Shown piece by piece: positions 24,420 to 32,395 of a DNA stretch of 32,395 nucleotides (its first letter is position 1; the number at the start of each line of letters is the position of its first letter). The notes under the pieces were generated by a model. It ran no database searches. It was not told the DNA's origin and saw only the letters and a program-made list of their open reading frames with translations. This DNA comes from a bacterium (GTDB lineage: Bacteria > UBA4055). The position numbers were made by a program, and so were the translations under genes. Where the stretch lies: assembly GCA_029559475.1 (NCBI GenBank), contig JAKQBN010000001.1:1-32395 (forward strand), read 5' to 3'.

Positions 24420-27400
24420 TTAGAATTTCATTTCTGATTTCATTTTATAGCTGTTGTAACGCCATTTCGCGTTCTCTTCAGCGGCTTTGAAAAGCACTTT
24501 CGCGTCTTCGGGGAAAGTTTTCAATAGCGAAGTGTACCTGACTTCACCCTGCAGGAATTCCTGGAACTTGTCCCAGCTCGGTTCTTTGGAGTCTAAGACG
24601 AAAGGATTTTTCCCTTCATCTTCAAGCATCGGATTATATCTGTAAAGATGCCAGTATCCTGCATCTACAGCCTGCTTCTGTTCCTGCTGGGTTTTTCCCA
24701 TCCCTGCTTTTAATCCGTGATTGATGCAGGGCGCGTAAGCGATTATCAGTGAAGGGCCGGGATAAGCCTCAGCTTCTTTTAGAGCCTTGAAGTATTGAGC
24801 CTGATTTGCGCCCATCGCCACCTGTGCGACGTAAACATATCCGTAGCTCATAGCCATCATTCCGAGATCCTTTTTCCTGATCCTTTTTCCAGATGCGGCG
24901 AATTTGGCGACCGCTCCTACGGGAGTTGATTTGGATGACTGACCGCCTGTATTTGAGTATACTTCCGTATCGAGAACAAGAACATTTATATCATTGCCTG
25001 AAGCAAGAACGTGGTCGAGACCGCCGTATCCTATATCGTAAGCCCAACCGTCACCGCCGAATACCCAAACTGATTTTTTGACAAGATACTGATCGAGCTG
25101 TTTAATTTCGTCAAGACATCCGCAGGTTTCATTATTCAGGACCGATCTGACAAGTTCTGATGCTTTTTTTGATTCTTCTGCGTTGTCCTTTCCGGCTATC
25201 CATGCTTCAAAAGCTGATTTTGTTTCGGATTTGATCTTTCCTTCTGCGATAGCGGCCTTCATTCTCAATTCGATCCTTGCTCTGATCTTGTTTACACCGA
25301 GCGCCATACCGAAACCGTATTCCGCATTATCTTCGAAAAGCGAATTCGCCCAGGCCGGTCCTTTGCCTTCCGCATTGGGGCAGTATGGTGTTGACGGAGC
25401 CGATCCGCCGTAGATAGATGAACACCCGGTCGCGTTAGCCACCATCATTCTGTCGCCGTAAAGCTGAGTGATAGTTTTTATATAAGGTGTTTCGCCGCAT
25501 CCGCCGCAGGCTCCGGAGAACTCGAACAGCGGCTGTGCGAACTGGGAAGATTTCACGTTCGCGAATTTGTCGGTCAGCTTGTCTTTATAAGTAACGTTCT
25601 TCGTAATAATGTCCCATCTTTCAACTTCCGCCATCTGCGTACCGAGATGCTTCATTACAAGTGCTTTTCCTTTTGGGGCGGGACATACATCGGCGCAGTT
25701 ACCGCATCCCGTACAGTCAAGCGGGCTGATCTGTATTTTGAATTTTAAGCCATCAAACTCTTTTCCGACAGCTTTTAAAAGTTTTGTATCCGCGGGAAGT
25801 TTTTTCTCTTCTTCAGCATTGATTAGGAACGGCCTGATCACAGCGTGCGGACAGACGTACGCGCACTGGTTACATTGGATACAGTTCTCGCTTATCCATT
25901 CCGGCACGTTTACCGCGATACCTCGTTTTTCATACTGAGTTGTCCCTGCCGGGAATGTGCCGTCCTCTCTGCTTAAAAATGCGCTTACCGGAAGATCATC
26001 TCCTTTTTGCGCGTTCATTATATCGCATACGCCTTTAATGAAGTCGGGTCTGCCTGACCCTCTGTCCGCCATGAAACCTTTGCTTTCGATCTTTTTCCAT
26101 TCTGAAGGTATTTCTATCTTTGTGATTTTTTCTCCGCCAAGATCAACTGCGGCATTGTTCATTTTTACTACTTCTTCGCCTTTTTTTCCGAAATTCTTCA
26201 GAACATGCTTCTTCATCTGTTCTAGAGCAAGGTCATAAGGTATTACTTCGGATATTCTGAAAAATGCGGCCTGCATAACTGTATTTATTCTGTTGCCCAG
26301 CCCGATCTTCTCGGCGATATCAGTCGCATTTATGATATAGAAATTTATTTCATTCTCGGCCATATATCTTTTCATGCTTTCAGGCAGTCTTTTTTTAGTT
26401 TCTTCAACATCCCATATCGAATTGAAGAGGAACGAGCCGCCTTTTTTTAAACCCTTAAGAACATCGTACTGATCGATATAAGCGGGTACGTGGCAGGCTA
26501 CGAAGTCAGGCGTGTTTACGAGGTAAGGGCTTCTTATCGGTGTGTCTCCGAACCTTAAATGCGATGCTGTAAAACCGCCGGATTTTTTTGAGTCGTACGC
26601 AAAATAAGCCTGACAGTATTTATCGGTGTTCTCGCCTATGATCTTTATTGAATTCTTATTCGCGCCTACCGTACCGTCTGATCCGAGACCGTAGAATTTT
26701 GCCGCGAAGCTGCCCTTATTTTCAAAATTAACCGGTTCAGCTATCGGAAGTGATTTGAACGTAACATCATCAACGATGCCAATTGTGAAATCGTTTTTCG
26801 GTTCTTTCGCTTCGAGATTTTTATAAACGGCAAGTATCTGCTCCGGAACAGTGTCTTTTGAAGAAAGTCCGTAGCGCCCGCCGACGATAAGAGGTTTAAC
26901 CGCCTCGTCATAAAATACTGATTTTATGTCGAGATACAAAGGTTCGCCGACCGAACCGGGTTCTTTAGTTCTGTCTAACACCGCGATCCTCTTAACCGAC
27001 TTCGGTAAAACTTTGAAGAAATATTTTTTTGAGAACGGTCTGTAAAGATGGACAGAAATAAGCCCGACTTTGCCGCCCTTTCCGTTCAGATAGTCTATAG
27101 TTTCCTTGATAGTTTCGGTCACAGAACCCATCGCGATGATGATGTTCTCCGCATCTTTCGCGCCGTAGTATGTGAACGGATGATATTCTCTTCCGGTTTT
27201 TTCAGATATTTTCTGCATATATTCTTCAACAATGTCCGGAACGGCATCGTAGAATTTATTCGATACCTCCCTCGTCTGGAAATAAATGTCGGGATTCTGG
27301 GCGGTCCCCCTTGTTACAGGGTGCTCGGGATTAAGAGCTGTATCCCTGAATCTTTTTAAAGCCTGCATATCCACGAGACCGGAAAGATCCTCATTCTCGA

Positions 27401-27959
27401 AATATTCGATCTTCTGTATTTCGTGTGATGTCCTGAAACCGTCAAAGAAATGTACGAAAGGCACTCTAGATCTTATCGCAGTCAGATGCGCAACTCCGGC
27501 AAGGTCCATTATCTCCTGAACACTTCCGGTAGCCAGAAACGCGAATCCGGTCTGTCTTGCGCTCATAACGTCGCTGTGATCGCCGAATATAGACAGCGCC
27601 TGGGCGGCTAAACTTCTTGCGCTTACGTGAAATACTGCCGGCAGAAGCTCTCCGGCTATCTTATACATATTGGGGATCATAAGTAACAGTCCCTGCGAAG
27701 CTGTATATGTTGTGGTCAGCGCTCCCGACTGCAGCGAACCGTGAACGGCTCCTGCCGCCCCTCCCTCAGACTGCATCTCGGTCACCTGGACCGTTTCTCC
27801 GAATATGTTCTTTCTTCCGTGAGCCGACCATTCATCTACGAATTCGGCCATATTTGATGACGGTGTTATCGGATATATAGCCGCCACTTCGCTGAACATA
27901 TACGCTATGTGTGCAGCGGCAGTGTTTCCGTCGCATGTCATAAATTTTTTGTTTCCCAT
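24420..27959 (-). CDS. nifJ: Pyruvate:ferredoxin (flavodoxin) oxidoreductase, single chain
   Basis: 1179 residues, homodimeric type. It converts pyruvate and CoA to acetyl-CoA and CO2, reducing ferredoxin; thiamine diphosphate and three Fe-S clusters are used. Domain I begins at once (MGNKKFMTCDGNTAAAH, AIYPITPSSNMAE) with EMQSEGGAAGAVHG. Two 4Fe-4S motifs are seen: CIQCNQCAYVCP (about 690) and CTGCGNCADVCP (about 748). The thiamine domain has GACGGCGETPY (about 813), GGDGWAYDIGYGGLDHV (about 968) and NTGGQSSKSTP (about 1003). The length is standard and all cluster cysteines appear present. Ribosome site AAAAGGAG. Monocistronic by context. Confidence 0.97.
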   Translation of the reverse strand: MGNKKFMTCDGNTAAAHIAYMFSEVAAIYPITPSSNMAEFVDEWSAHGRKNIFGETVQVTEMQSEGGAAGAVHGSLQSGALTTTYTASQGLLLMIPNMYKIAGELLPAVFHVSARSLAAQALSIFGDHSDVMSARQTGFAFLATGSVQEIMDLAGVAHLTAIRSRVPFVHFFDGFRTSHEIQKIEYFENEDLSGLVDMQALKRFRDTALNPEHPVTRGTAQNPDIYFQTREVSNKFYDAVPDIVEEYMQKISEKTGREYHPFTYYGAKDAENIIIAMGSVTETIKETIDYLNGKGGKVGLISVHLYRPFSKKYFFKVLPKSVKRIAVLDRTKEPGSVGEPLYLDIKSVFYDEAVKPLIVGGRYGLSSKDTVPEQILAVYKNLEAKEPKNDFTIGIVDDVTFKSLPIAEPVNFENKGSFAAKFYGLGSDGTVGANKNSIKIIGENTDKYCQAYFAYDSKKSGGFTASHLRFGDTPIRSPYLVNTPDFVACHVPAYIDQYDVLKGLKKGGSFLFNSIWDVEETKKRLPESMKRYMAENEINFYIINATDIAEKIGLGNRINTVMQAAFFRISEVIPYDLALEQMKKHVLKNFGKKGEEVVKMNNAAVDLGGEKITKIEIPSEWKKIESKGFMADRGSGRPDFIKGVCDIMNAQKGDDLPVSAFLSREDGTFPAGTTQYEKRGIAVNVPEWISENCIQCNQCAYVCPHAVIRPFLINAEEEKKLPADTKLLKAVGKEFDGLKFKIQISPLDCTGCGNCADVCPAPKGKALVMKHLGTQMAEVERWDIITKNVTYKDKLTDKFANVKSSQFAQPLFEFSGACGGCGETPYIKTITQLYGDRMMVANATGCSSIYGGSAPSTPYCPNAEGKGPAWANSLFEDNAEYGFGMALGVNKIRARIELRMKAAIAEGKIKSETKSAFEAWIAGKDNAEESKKASELVRSVLNNETCGCLDEIKQLDQYLVKKSVWVFGGDGWAYDIGYGGLDHVLASGNDINVLVLDTEVYSNTGGQSSKSTPVGAVAKFAASGKRIRKKDLGMMAMSYGYVYVAQVAMGANQAQYFKALKEAEAYPGPSLIIAYAPCINHGLKAGMGKTQQEQKQAVDAGYWHLYRYNPMLEDEGKNPFVLDSKEPSWDKFQEFLQGEVRYTSLLKTFPEDAKVLFKAAEENAKWRYNSYKMKSEMKF

Positions 27960-28018
27960 AACTTAGCTCCTTTTATTCCAAATTATACTTTTTTTCTTGC
28001 TATTAAAAAAGCAGTCAA

Positions 28019-28047
28019 AAAATAGTTTTTTTATCATGTTTTAGCAA
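28019..28047 (-). promoter_or_regulatory. Possible promoter of nifJ (TTGCTA, 17 bp, TATTTT)
   Basis: Minus strand: TTGCTA (28047-28042), 17 bp, TATTTT (28024-28019). A TATAAT (27987-27982) also exists nearer the start but lacks a good -35, and a TTGACT (28018-28013) lies 25 bp from it. The exact promoter is uncertain. Confidence 0.35.
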
Positions 28048-28100
28048 GTTGTTTTTTAATTCAAAGTCTTTTGAAAAATCCGAAAAAAAATCGAGTTTTT

Positions 28101-28128
28101 TAGATGAGTGTCATTAGATGAACGTCAT
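28101..28128. repeat. Two tandem 14-bp repeats, each an ATGA-N3-TCAT dyad: candidate operator
   Basis: tagatgagtgtcat (28101-28114) and tagatgaacgtcat (28115-28128) are head-to-tail copies with 2 mismatches, both inside the 3-nt dyad centre. Each is palindromic (ATGA-N3-TCAT). They end 20 bp before the -35 of the phosphofructokinase promoter, in the divergent nifJ/pfk region. Confidence 0.55.
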
Positions 28129-28148
28129 CTTTATGTATATTTATTGAG

Positions 28149-28177
28149 TTGACTTAAAAACGATAGATTTATATATT
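28149..28177 (+). promoter_or_regulatory. Promoter (TTGACT, 17 bp, TATATT) of the pfk-recA-lysS operon
   Basis: TTGACT (28149-28154), 17-bp spacer, TATATT (28172-28177); leader about 45 nt to ATG 28228, which has AAGGAG. Confidence 0.7.
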
Positions 28178-28227
28178 TATGTGTCGTTTTTATGTTCTTG
28201 TAAATAATTAATAATAAGGAGAGTATT

Positions 28228-29445
28228 ATGAAGAAAGGATCAGTTGCTATCCTGTGCGGCGGAGGGCCGGCACCGGGAATCAACACGGTGGTGGCTACAA
28301 TAGCGAAAAGGTTCCTGTCCGACGGATACAAAGTCCTCGGGTTGAACTACGGCTATAAAACGCTTTTCAAAGAAAAGCCTGATTTTATCGAACTGAATTT
28401 CGACATAGCCGACAGGATCTTCTGCCAGGGAGGTTCTTACCTCAAAATGAGCCGTTATAAGCCGAAAGACGATGAATTCTCGACTGATTTCGTCAAAGAA
28501 CATGATGTCAAACTTCTCGTTACCATAGGCGGTGACGATACGGCTTCATCTGCGAACAGGCTTACAAAATATCTGGAAAAACACGATATAAAGATCCAGA
28601 ACATACACGTTCCGAAAACGATCGACAACGATCTTCCGCTGCCGTATAATCTTCCGACTTTCGGCTACCATACATCGAAGAACGAGGGTACGAAGATCGC
28701 TCTTACTGTTTATGAAGACGGCAGAACGAGCGGTAACTGGTTCATCGTCTGCTCGATGGGAAGAGAAGCGGGTCATCTCGCGTTCGGTATCGGAGCAAGC
28801 GCTCAGTATCCAATGATAATTGTGCCCGAAATGTTTAAAAATGTTGAAGTTACCTACGACAGAATGATCAGAATGATGGTCTCATCTATCGTTAAAAGAA
28901 TGCTTCTGGGTATAGATTACGGCGGGATCATCATCAGCGAAGGCGTTTATCATTTTATGTCAGATGAGGAGATCTTGAAATCAGATGTTCACTTCTCTTA
29001 TGACGAACACGGACATCCCGAGCTCGGAAAGGTGAGTAAAGCCCATATCTTCAATTCGCTTTTGCAGGTAGAACTGAACAAGCTCAGGATAAATGTTAAG
29101 AGCAGGCCCGTTGAGATCGGCTACGAGGTCAGATGTGTGGATCCGATAGCTTTCGATCTTAAATACTGTTCTTCGCTCGGTAACGGAGTGAAGGAACTTT
29201 TTGACAGGGGAGAAAAGGGCTGCATCGTGATCGCCAGACCGGACGGCAGGGTGGAACCTTTGTATCTGAAAGACATAGCTGACGAGAAAGGTAAAATAAA
29301 GCCCAGGCTGCTCGATACCGAAAGCGAATCGTTCAAGCTGACTTTCAACAGCATGGACTCGATAAAGGAAGAGGATTATGACGATGCGAAAAAATATCTG
29401 TCTGATCCCGAAGAATACAATTTAAAGAACATACTTGGTTTATAG
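28228..29445 (+). CDS. Phosphofructokinase, PPi-dependent by active-site residues
   Basis: 405 residues of the phosphofructokinase A family. It interconverts fructose 6-phosphate and fructose 1,6-bisphosphate in glycolysis. GGGPAPGIN (11-19), GGDDT (101-105), PKTIDND (129-135), MGREAGHLA, then a C-terminal substrate domain. Where ATP enzymes have Gly-Gly at the two selector positions (GGDGS and PGTIDND), this one has D104 and K130, the established pattern for pyrophosphate as phosphoryl donor; the base D133 is kept. It therefore probably runs reversibly with PPi. It heads an operon with recA, whose ribosome site AGGAG overlaps the stop codon of this gene. Confidence 0.9.
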   Translation: MKKGSVAILCGGGPAPGINTVVATIAKRFLSDGYKVLGLNYGYKTLFKEKPDFIELNFDIADRIFCQGGSYLKMSRYKPKDDEFSTDFVKEHDVKLLVTIGGDDTASSANRLTKYLEKHDIKIQNIHVPKTIDNDLPLPYNLPTFGYHTSKNEGTKIALTVYEDGRTSGNWFIVCSMGREAGHLAFGIGASAQYPMIIVPEMFKNVEVTYDRMIRMMVSSIVKRMLLGIDYGGIIISEGVYHFMSDEEILKSDVHFSYDEHGHPELGKVSKAHIFNSLLQVELNKLRINVKSRPVEIGYEVRCVDPIAFDLKYCSSLGNGVKELFDRGEKGCIVIARPDGRVEPLYLKDIADEKGKIKPRLLDTESESFKLTFNSMDSIKEEDYDDAKKYLSDPEEYNLKNILGL

Positions 29446-29457
29446 GAGACGTAAAAA

Positions 29458-30453
29458 ATGAGCGAGAACAGTGAAAAAATGAAAATGCTCGATCTTTCGA
29501 TAGCGCAGATCGAGAAAGCATACGGAAAGGGAACGATAATGAAACTCGGAGAGGACAAGCCGATACTAAAGCTTGAAGCCGTCTCCACCGGCTCATTCGG
29601 TCTCGATATAGCGACGGGGATCGGCGGATACCCGAGAGGAAGAATAATTGAGATATTCGGACCTGAAAGCTCGGGTAAAACTACTCTAGCCCTTCATGCG
29701 ATAGCCGAGTGCCAGAAACTCGGAGGCATAGCCGCTTTTATAGATGCTGAACACGCGCTTGATACCGGTTACGCTGATAAGATCGGTGTGGACGTAAAAA
29801 ATCTGCTCATATCGCAGCCTGATTACGGCGAACAGGCGATGGACATCGCGGAAACCCTGGTCAGATCCAATGCCATCGATATTGTGGTAATAGATTCTGT
29901 AGCCGCTCTGACGCCTAAGGCGGAGATAGAGGGCGAGATGGGCGATTCCCACATGGGTCTTCAGGCAAGGCTTATGTCCCAGGCTTTAAGAAAGCTGACG
30001 TCATCGATCTCAAAATCAAAATGCATCGTGATTTTTATAAATCAGATAAGAATGAAGATCGGGATCATGTTCGGCAATCCCGAGACGACTACAGGAGGCA
30101 ACGCGCTGAAATTCTACGCTTCCATCAGACTCGATGTAAGAAAGATCTCCAGCGTGAAGGACAAGGAGGAGATGACCGGAAGCAGAACGAGGGTCAAAGT
30201 GGTCAAAAATAAAGTCGCGCCCCCGTTCAAAACCGCTGAATTTGACATGATGTACGGAACCGGCATCAGCAGAACGGGCGAGATCCTCGACCTCGCTGTC
30301 GAGAACGACATCGTGAAAAAATCAGGCTCATGGTTCTCATACGGCGAAAACAGGATAGGACAGGGTCTTGATAAAGTTAAACTTTACATGGAGGAAAATC
30401 CTGCCGTGCTCGTCGAGGTCGAGAAAAAAGTTAGGGATCTTTTCAGCGTATAA
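29458..30453 (+). CDS. recA: Recombinase RecA
   Basis: 331 residues. It forms the ATP-dependent strand-exchange filament on ssDNA and promotes LexA-type self-cleavage. Walker [10 protein letters not shown] (68-76), IDAEHALD, the [37 protein letters not shown] core, [10 protein letters not shown] and [14 protein letters not shown] (L2). It stops soon after the conserved C-terminal domain ([14 protein letters not shown]) and lacks the long acidic tail of the E. coli protein. Ribosome site AGGAG, 12 nt after the phosphofructokinase. No LexA box was identified upstream. Confidence 0.98.
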   Translation: MSENSEKMKMLDLSIAQIEKAYGKGTIMKLGEDKPILKLEAVSTGSFGLDIATGIGGYPRGRIIEIFGPESSGKTTLALHAIAECQKLGGIAAFIDAEHALDTGYADKIGVDVKNLLISQPDYGEQAMDIAETLVRSNAIDIVVIDSVAALTPKAEIEGEMGDSHMGLQARLMSQALRKLTSSISKSKCIVIFINQIRMKIGIMFGNPETTTGGNALKFYASIRLDVRKISSVKDKEEMTGSRTRVKVVKNKVAPPFKTAEFDMMYGTGISRTGEILDLAVENDIVKKSGSWFSYGENRIGQGLDKVKLYMEENPAVLVEVEKKVRDLFSV

Positions 30454-30465
30454 AAAATAATCTGC

Positions 30466-30470
30466 AGAGG
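30466..30470 (+). promoter_or_regulatory. Shine-Dalgarno AGAGG deciding the TTG start of lysS
   Basis: AGAGG (30466-30470) followed by 5 nt leads to TTG 30476. No ATG lies at a suitable distance in this frame before the conserved N-terminal helix. Confidence 0.6.
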
Positions 30471-30475
30471 ATAAA

Positions 30476-31972
30476 TTGGAAGAAATCGGAAAACTGATCC
30501 AGACGAGGATCGATAAAATTAAAACGATCAGGGATATGGGAATAAACCCTTTCCCGTATAATTTTGAAGTAACGGATTTTTCGAAAGACATCATTGATAA
30601 TTTCGAGTCCTATAACAAAAATAATGAAGAGATTAAACCGGTATCGGTCGCCGGAAGAATAATGGCGATAAGGCTTATGGGAAAAGCGGCCTTCTGCTCG
30701 ATACACGATAAAAAAGGCAACATTCAGCTTTATATCGCTCAGAAGAACATCGGCGACAAAAGTTATGAAATGTTCAAGCATCTTGACATCGGGGATATAA
30801 TAGGTGTGAAAGGCATTGTAAAGAAAACCCAGGTGGGCGAGATAACCGTTTATGCGGATCAGCTTACCCTTCTTACGAAAAATATCAGACCGCTCCCGAT
30901 CGTAAAAGAAAAGGACGGCGAGGTTTTCGACGCTTTCAGCGATAAGGAGTTAAGGTACCGCAACAGGCATCTGGACCTTCTGGTTACGCACGGAGTGAAA
31001 GAGACTTTCGAGAAAAGGATTAAGATCATCAAGACAGTCAAAAGGATTTTGGACGGAAAGGATTTTCTCGAAGTCGAAACGCCGGTACTGCTTCCCATTT
31101 ACGGTGGAGCTAACGCCGCGCCTTTCACTACTCATCACAACTCTCTTGACATGATGTTATATCTCCGCATATCTCTTGAACCGTACCTGAAAAGGCTGAT
31201 AGTCGGCGGTATCGACAGGGTTTACGAGATCGGCAAATGCTTCAGGAACGAGGGAATGGACAGGACTCATAATCCCGAGTTCACGATGCTTGAGCTTTAT
31301 ATGGCTTACGCTGACTATATAGACATGATGAACCTGACAGAAGAGCTTTTTGAATCCGCCTGCAAAGAAATTCACGGTACGACAGAGATCGAATTTGACG
31401 GAAAGAAAATAGACTTAAAAAGACCGTGGCGGAGACTTAAAATGGTCGACGCCATAAAAGAATACGCCCAGATCGATGTCGAAAACCTTAACGAAGAAGA
31501 AATGCGGAAGCTCATTAAAGCTAAAGGCGGCGAGATCAAAGGTTCTTTCATCCGCGGGCTTGCGATAAACGAGATATTCGAGCTGTATGTTGAAGAACAG
31601 ATGATCCAGCCTACGTTCATAACTCATCAGCCGCTTGAGACCACACCTTTGTGCAAAGTCGATTATGAGGACGAAAGATATCTGCAGCGCTTCGAGCTGT
31701 TCATAAACGGCCACGAGTACGCAAATGCCTACAGCGAATCGAACGATCCGGTCTTCCAGAGAAAAACTCTTTACGAACAGTCGCTCAGACGTGACGTTGA
31801 CGCTGAAGTCAGCCCGATGGACGAGAATTTCGTTCAGGCGATCGAGACTGGCATGCCTCCGACAGGCGGTCTGGGCATAGGCATCGACAGGATGGTAATG
31901 CTACTTACAGGCGAAAGATCAATAAGAGACGTGCTGCTTTTCCCGACTATGAAACCGGAGAAACCGCAGTAA
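30476..31972 (+). CDS. lysS: Lysyl-tRNA synthetase, class II
   Basis: 498 residues, TTG start. N-terminal OB-fold anticodon-binding domain (about 55-150: VSVAGRIMAIRLMGKAAFCSIHD, IQLYIAQ, LDIGDIIGVKG). The catalytic domain has RYRNRHLDLL, the motif 1 region (FLEVETPVLLPIYGGANAAPF), motif 2 (CFRNEGMDRTHNPEFTMLE, about 253-272) and motif 3 (GGLGIGIDRMVML, about 463-475). It charges tRNA-Lys. It starts 22 nt after recA; recA-lysS adjacency is not a standard arrangement. Confidence 0.97.
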   Translation: MEEIGKLIQTRIDKIKTIRDMGINPFPYNFEVTDFSKDIIDNFESYNKNNEEIKPVSVAGRIMAIRLMGKAAFCSIHDKKGNIQLYIAQKNIGDKSYEMFKHLDIGDIIGVKGIVKKTQVGEITVYADQLTLLTKNIRPLPIVKEKDGEVFDAFSDKELRYRNRHLDLLVTHGVKETFEKRIKIIKTVKRILDGKDFLEVETPVLLPIYGGANAAPFTTHHNSLDMMLYLRISLEPYLKRLIVGGIDRVYEIGKCFRNEGMDRTHNPEFTMLELYMAYADYIDMMNLTEELFESACKEIHGTTEIEFDGKKIDLKRPWRRLKMVDAIKEYAQIDVENLNEEEMRKLIKAKGGEIKGSFIRGLAINEIFELYVEEQMIQPTFITHQPLETTPLCKVDYEDERYLQRFELFINGHEYANAYSESNDPVFQRKTLYEQSLRRDVDAEVSPMDENFVQAIETGMPPTGGLGIGIDRMVMLLTGERSIRDVLLFPTMKPEKPQ

Positions 31973-31979
31973 TTTTTTA

Positions 31980-32008
31980 TTGACTATTTATTTCAAACTG
32001 ATTATTAT
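31980..32008 (+). promoter_or_regulatory. Promoter (TTGACT, 17 bp, TATTAT) of the response-regulator gene
   Basis: TTGACT (31980-31985), 17-bp spacer, TATTAT (32003-32008). It begins 8 nt after the lysS stop, and implies a leader of about 70 nt that contains the hairpin at 32025-32056. Confidence 0.65.
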
Positions 32009-32024
32009 TCAGTAATTATCTGAT

Positions 32025-32056
32025 AAGACGGCAGGATTGGGGAGTCAGGCCGTCTT
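32025..32056 (+). promoter_or_regulatory. Leader hairpin: 8-bp perfect stem with 16-nt purine-rich loop
   Basis: aagacggc (32025-32032) pairs with gccgtctt (32049-32056); the loop is aggattggggagtcag. No T-run follows, so it is not a terminator. It lies about 10 nt after the predicted transcription start and 30 nt before the start codon. The GGGGAG in the loop could act as a hidden ribosome site or protein-binding site. Confidence 0.55.
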
Positions 32057-32086
32057 GAATATATATTAAAAGCGGGTTGCAAAGTG

Positions 32087-32395
32087 ATGAACATTGCTGT
32101 AATTGATGATGATATTCTGGCTCTCAGGCTTATGCGTGATACACTCGACCACATGGGTTATGCGTGCAAAATTTACAATAATACCGAAACGGCCATTCAG
32201 GATATCGAAAAGTTCGACGTCGTTATACTCGATTATCATCTCGGCAGGGTTAACGGCAAGGATCTCTTAAAAAAGATCAAAATTATAAAAGAAGATATAA
32301 TCGCGATTATGTTCTCAGGCTATATGATACAGAACATCATCAACCGCGACTTAAAAGATCAGCTTTATGCTTTTTATACAAAACCTGTAGATTTT
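32087..32395 (+). CDS. Response regulator receiver domain protein (partial, runs off the window)
   Basis: The first 103 residues of a receiver domain are present. Acidic pocket D7-D8-D9 (AVIDDD), phosphorylation site D49 (VVILDYHLG), switch Ser/Thr S77 (MFSGY) and K99 (YTKPVD), all at standard spacing; this is a complete phospho-accepting site. The C-terminal output, if any, is outside. GTG at 32084 is an equally placed alternative start. The ribosome site is weak. No histidine kinase gene lies next to it inside the window; the only kinase-like protein (1863-3197) lacks a phospho-donor His. Confidence 0.9.
   Translation, partial: MNIAVIDDDILALRLMRDTLDHMGYACKIYNNTETAIQDIEKFDVVILDYHLGRVNGKDLLKKIKIIKEDIIAIMFSGYMIQNIINRDLKDQLYAFYTKPVDF

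Noticed and set aside
28228-29445. Open frames antisense to the phosphofructokinase gene (28240-28503, 28546-28776, 29121-29354)
   Set aside because: Shadows of a GC-richer coding region; no motifs or ribosome sites.
31940-31980. Weak hairpin followed by a T-run after lysS
   Set aside because: Only 3 bp of stem (cgg/ccg) with a 6-nt gap before the T-run; too weak to call a terminator.

Overview
The window looks like chromosome from an uncultured-type, diderm, anaerobic bacterium. The evidence for two membranes is a pair of outer-membrane beta-barrels, a PorV/PorQ-like barrel, several lipoprotein signals and a lipoprotein with SLH domains. The evidence for anaerobic carbon metabolism is a single-chain pyruvate:ferredoxin oxidoreductase and a phosphofructokinase with PPi-type active-site residues. 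The base composition is moderately AT-rich. Most promoters are of the TTGACA/T, about 17-bp spacer, TAnnnT type. The 16S gene is present almost whole, but I cannot place it by eye; an FCB-like or candidate-phylum lineage is a guess from gene content only. There are no transposases, integrases, CRISPR arrays, tRNA genes or phage genes, so this is a core-genome stretch with several unusual protein architectures.

Layout. Positions 1-1725 (minus) hold the 16S rRNA with its leader and promoter. Positions 1863-4591 (minus) hold a CCA-adding/poly(A)-polymerase family enzyme translationally coupled to a GAF-PAS protein that resembles a histidine kinase without its phospho-accepting His and without an ATPase domain. 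Positions 4686-7530 (plus) hold two paralogous outer-membrane barrels behind a strong promoter and a structured 5' leader, ending in a bidirectional terminator. Positions 7592-8984 (minus) carry a PorV-like barrel followed by ssb. Positions 9019-10988 (plus) carry an orphan ABC ATPase, a small exported coiled coil and an HDOD protein.

Positions 10985-18375 (minus) are one tight operon of six genes: a GAF-FHA-FHA-ABCG transporter fusion, chorismate mutase, aspartate-semialdehyde dehydrogenase, a small lipoprotein, a membrane-anchored degenerate polysaccharide deacetylase, and a tRNA-dihydrouridine synthase. Positions 18390-22568 (minus) are an envelope operon: a FecR-domain protein, two tandem LPP20-family proteins and a TPR-SLH lipoprotein, closed by a clear terminator. 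Positions 22589-24355 encode a TMTC-like membrane glycosyltransferase with TPRs, and 24420-27959 encode pyruvate:ferredoxin oxidoreductase, with a terminator between them. Divergent from that, 28149-31974 (plus) is a PPi-type phosphofructokinase-recA-lysS operon. The window ends inside a response-regulator receiver gene (32087 onward) that has its own promoter and a leader hairpin.

The most promising candidates for an undescribed system are (a) the FecR-LPP20-LPP20-TPR/SLH operon, which looks like a dedicated periplasm-to-surface assembly, (b) the GAF-FHA-FHA-ABCG fusion, a transporter with built-in sensing domains, and (c) two conserved-fold proteins whose catalytic residues appear to be lost. 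All functional statements rest on motifs read by eye; no database search was run.
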